Below are positions 1 to 10,255 of a stretch of 64,000 bases of DNA, piece after piece (position 1 is the stretch's first letter; each line of letters begins with the position of its first letter). The translations under genes were made by a program, and so were the position numbers. The DNA comes from Ailurus styani. Lineage: Eukaryota > Chordata > Mammalia > Carnivora > Ailuridae. The notes under the pieces are model-generated. The model was not told the origin of the DNA, made no database searches, and saw only the letters and a list, made by a program, of their open reading frames with translations. The stretch lies in the NCBI GenBank assembly GCA_002007465.1, contig LNAC01000108.1:2522411-2586410 (forward strand), in the 5' to 3' direction.

Positions 1-624
1 CCAGTGGAGTGGAATTTTCTGCTAAATAAGGTGTTATTAACCCAGCTCCCAGCTCCTTGGGCCCGGGCTGAGCTCAGCAGCAGTGGCAGCCACTCCACAC
101 TACTTAAATACCGATTAATAGGCATTGCAGCACTGGCCCAGACAGACCCTGCGACCCCAGGCTCCTCTGGGCTCCTCGGGCCATGGTGCCTGGGAACTCA
201 CAATGCATCTTCCCTGACTCTCATTCAAGTCCAGTCATCAAGTAGCACTTAGATGCCTTGTGGTCTGAGGACAAGGAGATGACAGTGGGGGATAAGAAGG
301 GGAAATTGTTCCTCTTCTGTAGCTTCTTCCTTACCAGGCTTCCGTTGGCCAGGCTTCTCTGGGTGGGATGGGGCAGACAAAGGACAAGCCCAATCAGGGA
401 GGAAGGGGAGTAGCTCTGCCCTCCACTGCACTTGCAACACTGCACAGCGTGGACTGGGAGGTTCCTATCACACTGAAGATGACACAAGAAGCCATCCAGC
501 TTTAGGTTGGAACTGGATCCCAAGAAAATGCCATTCCAGTTCCAGCACAGCTGAAAACACGCTTTGATGCCCCCAATCCAATCATTTCAGCCACATACAA
601 GTTCAGTTTATGTAGTCCTCAGAG
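1..624. other. Unique sequence, no feature recognised
   Basis: I see no repeat family, splice-flanked exon or RNA gene here. The short open frames on both strands have no recognisable domain and overlap each other, as chance frames do. Confidence 0.5.
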
Positions 625-810
625 TTTAAACTTTTACAGCTGAAAGAGACCTTAGAGAGCTGCTGGTCCGAGCTCATTTTACAGCTGAGGAAACTCAGGA
701 CCAAAGAGGGAAAAGGTCATGGCTAAGGTCCCACAGCTAGTAAGCCACAAAACCAGGACTCATACCCAGATCTCTGGCTCCCAGTGCAATGCTCTTTCCC
801 TTATTCCGTT
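625..810 (-). repeat. MIR3-like SINE fragment
   Basis: The reverse complement carries the MIR/MIR3 core: a 'lose-weight' style run ending in a tract that reads CAGCTGTAAAATGAGCTC, preceded by a degraded tRNA-like half. On the plus strand the key segment is 'acagctgaggaaactcagg' followed by 'cacagctagtaag'. This is an old, inactive mammalian-wide SINE. Confidence 0.7.
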
Positions 811-1019
811 TCTCTCCCTTCTAAGAACACGGAGGCATCATTGAGAGCCAGAGAGGAATAACAACATTTACATGATTTCCCAGTTTACATATTGCGATGG
901 ATATCAAATTGTTCTTAAGTGATATGTTATTAAATAAGATCAGAGAACATAAAAACGGATTTCTGAACTCTGGTAAATAAGAGTACATCACACTTACTCA
1001 TCTATTTTTCCGACAAGTG

Positions 1020-1141
1020 CCTCCTAGGTACCTGCTACATATCAGATATGGTGCTGGGTGTGGAGTCTACAGGGGTGACTGCACGAGAGGTTGTCTGTAG
1101 CCTCACCAAGCCTATAGTCTAGTGGGGGAGACAGAACAACC

Positions 1142-1176
<35 letters not shown>

Positions 1177-1390
1177 GAGTTGCAAATCATGATATGCAAA
1201 TAACTGCTATGAAGGAAAGGAACCAAGGGTTAGAACAGAACCTTGGGGCAGACCTGCTTTCTGTTTGGAAGGTCACAGAAGGCTTCTCTAAGGAGGTGAC
1301 ATTCAAGCCAGGACCTGAAGGATGAGAAAAGGCCAGCCAGCAAAGAAACAAGGAGGAGTGATCCAAGCAGAAGGAACCAAACTTGGATTT
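1020..1390 (-). repeat. L2 LINE 3' fragment, antisense, with internal (AC)n
   Basis: The order of motifs matches an antisense L2 3' end: a 'gtacctgctacat' start, 'agtctagtgggggagacag', then 'aggaggtgacattcaagccaggacctgaaggatga'-type sequence (quoted here only by its theme) and a 'gcagaaggaacc' end. An (AC)n microsatellite at 1140-1178 has grown inside it. Confidence 0.7.
1140..1178. repeat. (AC)n microsatellite
   Basis: Alternating CA units with one AAAC interruption lie within the antisense L2 fragment. It would be expected to vary in length between individuals. Confidence 0.9.
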
Positions 1391-1639
1391 CTTACTGTGG
1401 ACAATGAGGTGAAAATATTTTTAATTTAATATGAGCTCATTATTTTAGAGACAGAAAAGCTATTCCATTCCCTCAGTTAATTGTTCTGCTTCTTGAAGAT
1501 GATGCCTTATTGATCAGCCTTTCTGGGTCACTCGTCTGCATTTTTGTACCATTTGCTCGATTTGTGGCTGAGAAGGGCCTTTCAGAGGCGGTGGAGGAAA
1601 TTTTCACTTCCCTCCCCAAGCCCAAAATAATACTGAATA

Positions 1640-1860
1640 GTTATTGAGCACACAGGCTCCAACAGCAAGACCCAGGCTCCATCACTTCTTAGCTGTGTGG
1701 CCTTGGGCAAGGTACTTCCTCTCTGAGCCTCAGTCTCCTCCTTTGTATAATTGAGAATAATAAGAGCACACCCCTCAGAGGGCTGAAGTAATGTATGTGA
1801 AGAACTTGGCACAGTGTCCGGTTTATTGTAATTGCTCGATAACTGTTAGCTACTACTATG
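1640..1860 (+). repeat. MIR SINE
   Basis: The MIR core is clear: 'tagctgtgtggccttgggcaa', then 'cctctctgagcctcagt' and a CTCATT-type end with 'ctgttagctactact'. It is old and diverged. Confidence 0.85.
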
Positions 1861-1925
1861 ATTGGAAGCTACATTCAAACAAATTAAACTATCTTGTACA
1901 TCCAAAGCTGTTGGTTAACTTTTTT

Positions 1926-1947
1926 TTAAGGTTTTATTTATTTATTT

Positions 1948-1983
<36 letters not shown>

Positions 1984-2122
1984 ATAAGTAGGCAGAGAGG
2001 CAGGCAGAGGGAGAGGAGGAAGAAGGCTCCCCACTGAGCAGAAAGCCCTATGTGGGGCTCGATCCCAGGACCCTGAGATCATGACCTGAGCCAAAGGCAG
2101 AGGCTTAACCCACTGAGCCACC
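1926..2122 (-). mobile_element. CAN-SINE (tRNA-derived carnivore SINE), mustelid-type tail
   Basis: On the minus strand this reads as a complete CAN-SINE: a tRNA-like head with 'gtggctcagtgggttaagcc' (A-box region), a GGGATCGAG-type B-box region, a pyrimidine-rich body and an AAATAAATAAA tail. An 18-bp target-site duplication, 'ctgttggttaactttttt', is exact at 1908-1925 and 2123-2140, so insertion by LINE-type priming is well supported. The tail half has the 'gtaggcagagaggcaggcag' variant that I associate with mustelids. The (GA)n stretch at 1951-1981 is part of it. Confidence 0.95.
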
Positions 2123-2140
2123 CTGTTGGTTAACTTTTTT

Positions 2141-4134
2141 CAGTTGTTTTTTTTTTTTCCATGCACATTGCAGCAAAGAGCAGATTCCTTTGTGGTTGCA
2201 ACTGAAAGTTTATGCTAGAAATTCCATGGGTCTTGGCAGGATTGGTGGGGAGACTTGTGCAGGGATGGGGGCTCCTAAGACCTAGAGTCAGAGGTGAGAT
2301 CTTTTAAACTGGGCAAGTGCTGCTCAGGGTAAAACCCCAGGGAAGACGTCAGCCTTGGGGGAAACTGACATGGTGACATCAACAGAATAAGGAAGGAAAG
2401 AAGACCCAAGAAGTAGAAGCCAGAGACAGGCTGGCAAAAGCCACAGTACAAACAAGTAGAGAGAAGAAGATGCCAGCCATTGGGGAAGATCCAAACAGGG
2501 CCTTATTTAGAACCAGGGAGAGCACTAACAGGACCTGGGAAGCTCTGGGGGGCTGGCAGGTGCTCTCCCTGAAGGTCAGCAATTCTATGCATTGAAGAAT
2601 TTGGATAACACCTGTCCTTCTCCACCCATCTTGGAAGCATTTCCATTTATGTCTGAAGAAATAACCAATATGGCAAACAAACTTAGGGTTTGGCCAGGAG
2701 ATCCTCAGAGAAATACACTTGGTTGGGCATGTTTCTATCTTTTCTCCCCATTGAATGATTTTTTTTATTTCTTCTCTTCCCCCCCAGCAACCCAGCTTGG
2801 TGCATAGCATCTTCCAGGCCATCCCTGGGACCCACCCTAACTGCCTCCCAATAGCTTGCCTCTTGGATCATGGACCACAGTCTAAGCTTGTCAAAAGCTT
2901 TTATTATTACCATACCTCTTTCTCTGGCATTAGCCAGGTCCAGGCTGAAATGCTCCAAATTTAGCTCATCCAGGCTGCCCCCTTGAAGTCAAATGCAAGG
3001 AAGATTTTCTGCACTAACCAGCTGGCTGGATTAGCATTTGTCAGGGGTCCCTCCAAACTCTCTTTGCCTCCTCTTCTACATACATGCCAACCCTTGAAGC
3101 ATCTCTGCTAAGCTCTGGAGCTCCCTGAAACACCATTTGAGAGTAACTGCTTTGATCTAATGCCCCATTCTACTCTTAGAAAAACTAAATCCTGGGGGTC
3201 TTGGCCTCATCACAGCCCAGACTCCATGTTTGATCCTTGCTTGAAGTCAAGCAAGGTAAGAACAGAGGGTCAACTAGGGAGGCCTGCCTCCATGAGGGGG
3301 CTCCCATCTTCCTCTGCCACCCCAGATCTGAAGCTAGATCCCTTTATGGCCCAGCCTACAGACCAGCCAGTATATGAGTCATTTCTGTACTAGAAGACTC
3401 AACAATGTGTCACTGTGTTGTTGGTCTCTGTTTATCCCCAGATCAACTCTGTTTCCTTTTCTCAACTGCTCCATGACCCAGGAATTGGACCTTGCTGTTG
3501 GGTTCAACCAAGGAGGGTCACTGCCAAAGTAGGAGGAGAAAGAAGACAGATAATTTCTTTTCCACTACTTCCTGCATTATCCCCATGTTTCTGGCAATAG
3601 CTACTTCCCTCTGTGACTAACAGCTCTTACCAGCCATCCTCCTGGCTCCAGCTCTCACTGGGCCCTGGGAACATTATTTACTCCCTTTGTCTTTTCAACC
3701 CTAGGGCAGATGCCAGCTCTCTGCTGCTGTGCCTTTCTAGGTGATCCCTTGATGATTCCTTCAATTCTACCCTTACCTCTATAAGTAGTCCACCCATTAA
3801 GACCTCTTATTCAGATCATCCTGGGTGAATTCTATTTCTCACCATACCTCAAATGATACAGTCGTATCCCCCAGACTCAAGGTCCAATGGCTCATTCGTG
3901 GTGGACAGTCTAGGCCCCTATGATATCTCCCAGATCCAGGTTCCTCTACAGGCCTTAGGCTTTTATCTTAGAGATAAAGGTTTTCCTGCCCCACAGCGGG
4001 CACCTTGACCACAACGTCCTCTTCAGGACTGCCCTTTGCTGCACAGTCACTTCCCAGCTGGCCTCGCTCTGGTGAGAGTCCTGCCTGGTCCTCAGTCCTG
4101 CACTCTGACCTCTCCTCAGAAATCGATGTTTTGT
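2141..4134. other. Unique sequence, nothing firm recognised
   Basis: Besides a poly-T run just after 2140 I recognise no repeat family here. A 147-codon minus-strand frame (2379-2822) has no known domain, begins and ends without splice or promoter context, and is overlapped by other frames, so I do not call it a gene. Confidence 0.45.
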
Positions 4135-4560
4135 TTTAGGTGGATGGAAGTGCTGCCAATCTCTGAGAATAGAAAGATGGCAGTTGGAGCGGATTTGGGG
4201 AACAGCCAAGCATGGGGCCAGGGATGATAAATTCAGTTTTAGACATATTGGGGTTGAACTGCATTAGGAATGTGCACTTGGGGATTGCACAGCAGGTAGA
4301 GGGATTGGGACACAAGTGGAAAACCGAGAAACAAGACCCTGCATTGAAAGCTAAGTGGTGAATAAGACACTGCTGAGTGAAGAAGAAAGAGACTGATGAC
4401 ACAAAGGTTTAAGGAAGAAGGTTCTGGAAAGAAGAATAGGAGTGGTCAGAAAAGTGGAAGGAAAACCAGGAGTGCATAGAATATGAAAACCATGAGAAGA
4501 AAGGGCCTCAAGGAGGAGGCGGTCACCATGAAGAAGGCAAACAGGGTGAGAACTTCACTC
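4135..4560 (-). repeat. L2 LINE ORF2 fragment, antisense
   Basis: The minus-strand translation at about 4225-4260 contains NMSKTE, the conserved step of the L2 reverse transcriptase C-terminal part (usually followed by a hydrophobic stretch and PP). Downstream plus-strand text such as 'gaaaaccaggagtg' also matches antisense L2. Frames are broken, so it is a fossil. Confidence 0.65.
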
Positions 4561-4574
4561 AGTACCCAGTCATA

Positions 4575-4780
4575 GTTGAATCTGCAGTCTTGATTTGAAG
4601 ACTGGCTCCTCTTCTTGCTAGATATATGACCTTTGACAAGCCAGGTGGTCTCTGAGCCCCAGTTCAAAAAGGAAAAATGGTGCCTACCTCCCAGTGTGGT
4701 TCCATCAATGTGACCTTATTATAAAACACCTAGCACTGCACCTGACACATCTGAAGTATTCAACAATCATTAGCTCTACC
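4575..4780 (+). repeat. MIR SINE
   Basis: Diverged MIR: 'tgctagatatatgacctttgac' in place of the core, then 'tacctcccagtgtggtt' and a 3' end 'attcaacaatcattagct'. Confidence 0.7.
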
Positions 4781-4839
4781 TCTGAGCATTAATTTGCTCA
4801 GCAAACACCCATGCGCACTCATGAAATGGTCTTTCCTTT

Positions 4840-5140
4840 GGAGGATGGTGAACCGAGATGAGAGGGACCATTCTCAAAGTGGAGATGACATCAATCACTC
4901 AATTCCAAGAGAACAAGTGCTGAGCTGAATAAAGGAGGCCCAGCAGGTAAGTGCAAGAGTCCTGAGAAGGAAAAATCCCTGTTGTTGCCAGGGGATGTGT
5001 CTGGGGAACTCCAGGCACAGAAGGTCACCATGGAGGAGAGACCCATCGAGCCAGACCTTTAAGGAGAAGTGGAAAAACAGCCAGGAAGACAGAACAACCT
5101 GAGCGAGGGCCCAGAGGGAGGAATCTGGAGTCAAGAGAGA
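4840..5140 (-). repeat. Possible antisense L2 fragment
   Basis: Purine-rich sequence with 'gcgagggcccagaggg' and 'cagccaggaagacag' resembles antisense L2 3' sequence, but no diagnostic block is intact. Confidence 0.4.
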
Positions 5141-5269
5141 TTCTTAGAACTCCCTGCTGCCCTCTGGTGCCAAGCCCAAGGGTAAATGGTCCCAAATCTG
5201 GACAGCAAACTCATGGCAGACACAGCTCCCCAGTCCTGTTCTCCCCATTGCAAATGCTGGGACGTGATC

Positions 5270-5620
5270 ATTAGGTGATTATATTTTTAAGGCCCAAATT
5301 GTTTTATTTGTTTCTCTGCCAGCTTTCATGAGGCCATCAGTCATTCCCCACACAGATAACATTTCTTATGTACATTGACAGAACAAATTACATGGTTCTC
5401 ATCCGGCAAATCAACATTACAGGGGAACATTATCTTTTGCAAAACGCTGCCTGGGCACATCATAAATCCTAACCAGGTTTATTACATCTGTCTTGTCATA
5501 GATTCATTTTATTGAGAAGTGGCTTTTTTTCCAGATTAATAATCACATTAATAGACGAGATTCTTTTCAGAGGATTGTTTTCTTGGAGAAACCAAAGGAA
5601 GAATTTCACGGCTGCTGAGG
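5270..5620. promoter_or_regulatory. Candidate conserved noncoding block
   Basis: This is repeat-free, AT-leaning sequence with no simple repeats. It has clustered homeodomain-type cores (ATTA/TAAT), including 'gattaataatcacattaata' around 5534. That texture is typical of developmental enhancers, but conservation cannot be tested from one sequence. Inference only. Confidence 0.25.
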
Positions 5621-6049
5621 TTTGCCACACTAGTGCTGTAAGCCTGTCCTTGTCATGCTGACAATGCCCTCTGGGGCTAGGAAGCAGGGAATCCCTGACT
5701 CACCCAGGGATGTTGGGCCAGCCCAGGATTTCTTCTTCACCTCTGTTTTCACAGCTGTCTCCAAAGGACAAATTGAGATGTTCCCAAGATGGTGTCAAAG
5801 ATGTATGGTTATATTAAACCAATCAAATGAGCATCGAATGAGTAACTAACATGTGTGCAACTGACAAACCAAAGGGGGAGAAAAAGCTAGCCCACATGGA
5901 CTAATAAGAGAACAATTCAGGACAGAATCCCAAGTCAGGCTTCCTGCCTGCCTGCTCTCCTTCTGTGCTTCGGTGGCTCAACCATCTGAGATGGGTGGTT
6001 TGTTGGCTCTGGGCTTCTTTCTCCTCTTTCTGTTAAGTGAGGGGATTGA

Positions 6050-6266
6050 GCTAAATCGAAGACTGGCAAACCATGGCCAAATCCAGCCCATCACCTGTTT
6101 AGTGAGTGTAGTTATACTGGGACACAGCCATGCCCATTCATTTACATATCCTCTATGGGTAGTTTCTAGCTACAATGGCAGAATTGAGGAGCTGAGACTG
6201 AATGGCCTGCAAAGCCTAAAATATTTACTATCTTGCCCTTTACGGAAAAAGTTTGCCAACCTCTGG
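6050..6266 (-). repeat. hAT-Charlie-type nonautonomous DNA transposon (MER-type)
   Basis: The reverse strand begins with a 'gttggcaaactttttccgta'-like terminus followed by 'aagggcaagatagtaaatat' and 'tttaggctttgcaggcca'. The other end has a matching 'ggcaaaccatggcc' terminus. This is the pattern of a common mammalian hAT-derived MITE; I cannot give the exact subfamily. Confidence 0.7.
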
Positions 6267-6359
6267 TTTAGATAAACTCTAGGTGGTTGATCTGAGGGCC
6301 AAGTTGTGGGATCCTACTGAAATGCTCCTGGTAACATTGAGTTGAGCTGTCCTGGCTAA

Positions 6360-6510
6360 GTGCTTTCCATGCATCATCTCATTTCATTCTCAGAATGCCT
6401 CCATGACCAGATTCTATTCTACAAATGAGGAAACTGAGGCCCTGAGTGTTTTGGTGACCTTCCTAAAGTCATCCAGAGGTGAGGCAAGCTGGGAATCTGT
6501 CTCATGCTGA
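6360..6510 (-). repeat. MIR SINE, antisense
   Basis: The plus strand shows the typical antisense MIR run: 'catcatctcatttcattctc', then 'caaatgaggaaactgaggcc' and a degraded 'aaagtcatccagaggtgag' core. Confidence 0.75.
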
Positions 6511-6714
6511 AATCATTGTCCTTGCCTCTCCGGTGAACATGATGCCTAGGAATCATGGAGATGTTAATCAGTGAGAATGGGGGGAACGTCTTTGAACATA
6601 GGGATGTAGGATTTTGATGAATGGAGTAAAAGGAGGCCAAACTCCCAGGAGTGGGAGAAGAGGAGGGAGTAATTATGCATCACAGGGGTGAGGGAATGAC
6701 CTTCCGCCCACTGT

Positions 6715-6860
6715 CGTGGGGGTGGGCATTGTCTCATTCAAGCCTTACAACCACACTGTCAGGCGGGTGCCCCTCTGGCCCTCAATAGGTGGGGAAGGGC
6801 AATTCCAGAGACAGATGCTTGCTCAGGTCACCCAGTGGGCAAGAGACAGGTTTTGGATGA
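6715..6860 (-). repeat. MIR SINE, antisense, strongly decayed
   Basis: 'attgtctcattcaagcctta' followed by 'ggtcacccagtgggcaagag' matches the order of antisense MIR blocks, with the middle eroded. Confidence 0.5.
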
Positions 6861-7114
6861 GTTTTTTTCACCGTGCCAGGCTGTCTCACCTGGGCTAAGG
6901 GAGAAAGCTGATGGGACACTTTGGTATTTAAAGTGGGATCACTATAGCCAGAGGGCAAGAGGCAGCAGAGTGCAGAACCCAAGAGGAAGGCAAAACTCGG
7001 GGGTACATTGGAGGCTCTCAAATTGGCCAACTGCCTTTCTGGGGATCAATCGTCTCTATTCACATTAGAGAAGACTCTGTGTCTGTATAATGAGTGAAAT
7101 AGCCCCCCACACTT

Positions 7115-7375
7115 GGGTGCATTGACTCCTCTGACTCATGACCACTGCTCTCCCTCTCCATCACTCTGCTCCAGCCACACACCTCCTCTGCCTCATTCTG
7201 GGCATTTCACCTCCACCTGGCTGGTTTATTGTCTACCTATGCACCCCCCACACACACACACTGGAACAAGAGTCCATGAGGGCAAGGTTTTCGTCTGTTC
7301 TATTCAGTGCTATACCTCTAATTCCTAGGATAAAGTTTTGCACATAGTAGACATTCAATATATACTTGTTGGCTA
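7115..7375 (+). repeat. L2 LINE 3' end
   Basis: Sense L2 3' end: 'ctccagccacacacctcctc', then 'gagtccatgagggcaaggtt', then 'gcacatagtagacattcaat'. A short (CA)n at 7248-7260 lies within it. Confidence 0.8.
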
Positions 7376-7389
7376 GAAGTTTAATACAT

Positions 7390-7600
7390 TCTAATATTCT
7401 ACAGTCTTGCTAGATTTGGTTCTTTGGATAAAGTATTTAGTTTCTCTAATAGTTTTCTCCTCCATAAAACCGGGGTGAGATAGTACCTTTCTCACCGAGT
7501 GTGGTTAGAAATAATTGAAAAACAAAACAAAACAGAAGAAATGTAACATGCTTGGCTCCGAGTCTGGCACAGAGCCTCATGCACAGAAGGTGTCGGAAGA
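7390..7600 (+). repeat. MIR SINE
   Basis: Diverged MIR with 'gtttctctaatagttttctc', 'cctccataaaaccggggtga' and a 3' part 'gtctggcacagagcctca'. Confidence 0.55.
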
Positions 7601-7699
7601 TGTGTCCCGGCTTTTTGAGGCGACTCACTGGAGCCAAGGATAATTTTACCATGAGACAGACACCAAGACTATATCTATTAGGCACTAGTATCAGATCAT

Positions 7700-7880
7700 A
7701 GTGACAATGGAAAATTCCTTTATTCCTTGCACTCCAGGGTGCTCATCTGTAAAGTGGGTTCTAGTAAAACCAACTTCATAGAGTTGATTTGGACCTCGAG
7801 TGAGGGAAAGCATAAAAGTTGCTCAGCATGAGACCTGGCCCATATGACCTCAGGTGTTGGTGATGAGGATAATGATGGTA
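7700..7880 (+). repeat. MIR SINE
   Basis: 'tgctcatctgtaaagtgggt' is the MIR core, followed by a loss-of-identity region and 'cagcatgagacctggcccat'. Confidence 0.65.
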
Positions 7881-8401
7881 AGAATCCCCAAGGAGGCTTC
7901 CTAGGAAGGAGGTCCTGGCCCAGCTTTGGAGTCCTCTGGCCCTTGGTGTTTTGACGAGGAGTCCATTCCTGACAGATCAGGCCTGAGCAGGTTAATGTGC
8001 AACAGTCTCTCCTCCGTCTCCTTTTTTTAGCACAAACATCTGTGTTAGCACCTCTCATTACCCACTTCATCAGTCTCAAACCGTTGGCTGATTGCATCCT
8101 CCAGCACCCCCTCTCGCCCCGCCTCTTCTACAAGCTCAACAACACACAGCCACCTCCTTCTTTGGGGCCCCACTGGGAAGCTGTAAACAGAATATAGCAA
8201 GCGATACCCCAAATGCCTTCTCCAGGCTCCCTTCCCCACATTGGCTCCCTGGTCCTCTCCCCCTGAACAGGAATGGTACCAGAAGGAAGCTAAGACCCCC
8301 ATCAAAGAGTAAAGAGCACCAGAAATGATAATATGTATGAGTGAGCGTGGAAGACTTTTCTTAATTCTTTAATAGAAAAATGACTATTTAAAGCAAAAAA
8401 T
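7881..8401. other. Unique sequence, no feature recognised
   Basis: Overlapping frames of 66 to 125 codons occur on both strands with no recognisable protein. I read them as chance frames. Confidence 0.45.
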
Positions 8402-8580
8402 AGGGGCACCTGAGTGGCTCAGTCTGCTCAGGCCATGATCTCAGGGTCCTGGGATTGAGCCCTACATCAGGCTCCATGCTCAGCAGGGAGTCTGCTTCTC
8501 CCTCCCCTCCCTGCCTGTGCTCTCTCTTTCTCTCACTATCTCTGTCTCTCTTTTTCAAATGAATAAATAAAATCTTAAAA
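8402..8580 (+). mobile_element. CAN-SINE with a deletion in the tRNA-like head
   Basis: It starts 'ggggcacctgagtggctcag', then jumps from the A-box region to 'ctgctcaggccatgatctca', so about 15-20 bp between the boxes are missing compared with other copies here. It ends in a TC-rich tract and 'aataaataaaatctt'. Target-site duplications are not clear. Confidence 0.9.
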
Positions 8581-8649
8581 GCAATTATAAAAAATAAAAA
8601 TAAGGCAAAAAATAATAATAATGCATTTGGGGAGTTAACATATGTAAAA

Positions 8650-9150
8650 ATAAAATAAATGCCAAATAGGGCAAAAGAGGGTGGAAATGAAAATCTACTG
8701 TTGTAAGATTCTTATATTATGTGTGCAGTGGGATAATATAAATTCAAGGTAGACTTTGATAATTTAAGAATGTACGTGGCAATTTCTAGAACAACCATTT
8801 AAAAAGTAATGTAGATTTTAAAAAAACTATTAGAAGAGAAAAAAATAGAACACAAAAGACTCTCAAGAATGCAAAGAAGGCAGGAAAAGAGGGAAGAAAT
8901 TTTTAAAAATAACAAAATGGGAAAACAGATATCAAATAACAAAACGGTAGTTTTCAATCCAACCAAATCATTAATTACATTAAATGTAAATGAACTAAAC
9001 ATTCCAATTAAAAGGCAGAAATTGACAATAAAAAAGCAAGACCCAGCTATATCCTTTTATAAGATTCTCACTTTAAGTATAAAAACACAGAAAGATTAAA
9101 AGTAAAAAGATAGGGAAAAGATACCCTATGGAAACACTAATTAAAAGAAA
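8650..9150 (+). mobile_element. L1 LINE fragment (ORF2 start region), part 1
   Basis: AT-rich L1 sequence: 'attacattaaatgtaaatga' followed by frames reading PIKRQKL and KKQDPAI, which are the start of the L1 ORF2 endonuclease region in ancient mammalian L1s. Stop codons and indels break the frame. It continues after the SINE at 9161-9471. Confidence 0.75.
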
Positions 9151-9160
9151 GCCAAGGTGG

Positions 9161-9471
9161 CTGATACCTGGGTGGCTCAGTTGGTTGAGCATCTGCCTTT
9201 GACTCAGGTCATAATTCCAGTGTCCTAGGATTGAGTCCCACATTGGGCTCCTTGCTGAGCAAGGAGCCTACTTCTCCCTCTGCCTGCCACTCCTCTGCTT
9301 ATGCTCTCTCTCTCTCTGTCTCTGACAAATAAATAAATAAATAATCTCAAAAGGAAGGAGGAAGAAGGGAAGGAAGGAAGGAAGGAAGGAAGGAAGGAAG
9401 GAAGGGAGGAAGGGAGGGAGGGAGGGAGGGAGGGAGGGAAGAAGGAAGGAAGGGAAGGAGGAAGGAAGGAA
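9161..9471 (+). mobile_element. CAN-SINE whose tail became a (GGAA)n/(GGGA)n microsatellite
   Basis: The SINE head begins just after an exact 10-bp target-site duplication, 'gccaaggtgg' (9151-9160), repeated at 9472-9481. The second copy lies beyond a purine repeat of more than 100 bp (9357-9470), so the repeat is inside the insertion and grew from the A-rich tail. Body motifs are 'ctgggtggctcagttggttg' and 'aataaataaataaataatct'. Confidence 0.93.
9357..9470 (+). repeat. (GGAA)n/(GGGA)n microsatellite in a SINE tail
   Basis: A purine-only array of GGAA units turning into GGGA units and back. It lies between the SINE A-tail and the downstream target-site duplication. GGAA is the core of ETS-factor sites. 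Confidence 0.95.
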
Positions 9472-9481
9472 GCCAAGGTGG

Positions 9482-9735
9482 GAATACTAATATCAGATGA
9501 AATGGATTCAAGACAAGGAAGACTACTAGAGCTTAGGAGGAGACATTACATATGATTAAAAAAAATCAAATAGCCAAGAAGACGGAACAATCCCAAACGT
9601 GTATGCATCTAATACCAGCCTCAAAACCCATGAAGCAAAAACTGACCGAACTAAAACTCTGTGTATTTCACTATACTTGACTCATATCTCAATTTAAAAA
9701 ATAACATACCTATTTGTGTAAATTTAAAAAGAAAA
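9482..9735 (+). mobile_element. L1 LINE fragment (ORF2 start region), part 2
   Basis: The L1 resumes after the SINE: 'aatactaatatcagatgaaa', then 'ccaaacgtgtatgcatctaa' and 'gaagcaaaaactgaccgaac', which follow part 1 in the usual order of the L1 endonuclease domain. Many frame breaks. Confidence 0.75.
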
Positions 9736-10074
9736 GACAGGATCTCTAGCACAGAAATAAGTCTGAGGCTCAAGGTCAAAACCTAACTAGCAGCCAAGGA
9801 GTCTGGACACAGTCCCAGGAGGTCAGACCAGAGCTCTCAAATTCCACCCCCCACTGGCAGCCGGCTCAACACGAAGCTGGAAGTCATAGGAGGGAGACAG
9901 GTAGTCGAGGCTGTGAGGGAAGAGAGGGACAAGGGCAGGGGACGGGTCCGCACAGCACACCTGGCACACGTGCAGAAGGCCAGTAGATAGCACGCAGGTG
10001 GAAGCAAGAAAGAGACAGTGGAGTGCTCTATCACGGCACTTGATTTCCTCACACTTCCTCCAAATTTCATTGCA

Positions 10075-10255
10075 GTTACCTCTGTGTCACTTGGTTGGTG
10101 TCTGTCTCTCCCTGAGCCTGTAAATCCCAAGCGGGCAGGGGCCATGTGTGCCTCTTTGACCTTCTTAACCTAAGTTCTGGGCACAGCGGCTGACATACAG
10201 GAAGGCCCTTGATAATTGGTCATCGGACAAAGAAGTGAATAAATGAATGAATGAA
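10075..10255 (+). repeat. L2 LINE 3' end
   Basis: 'aagcgggcaggggccatgtg', then 'ctgggcacagcggctgacat' and a terminal 'gaataaatgaatgaatga' repeat are the L2 3' end in sense orientation. Confidence 0.7.
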
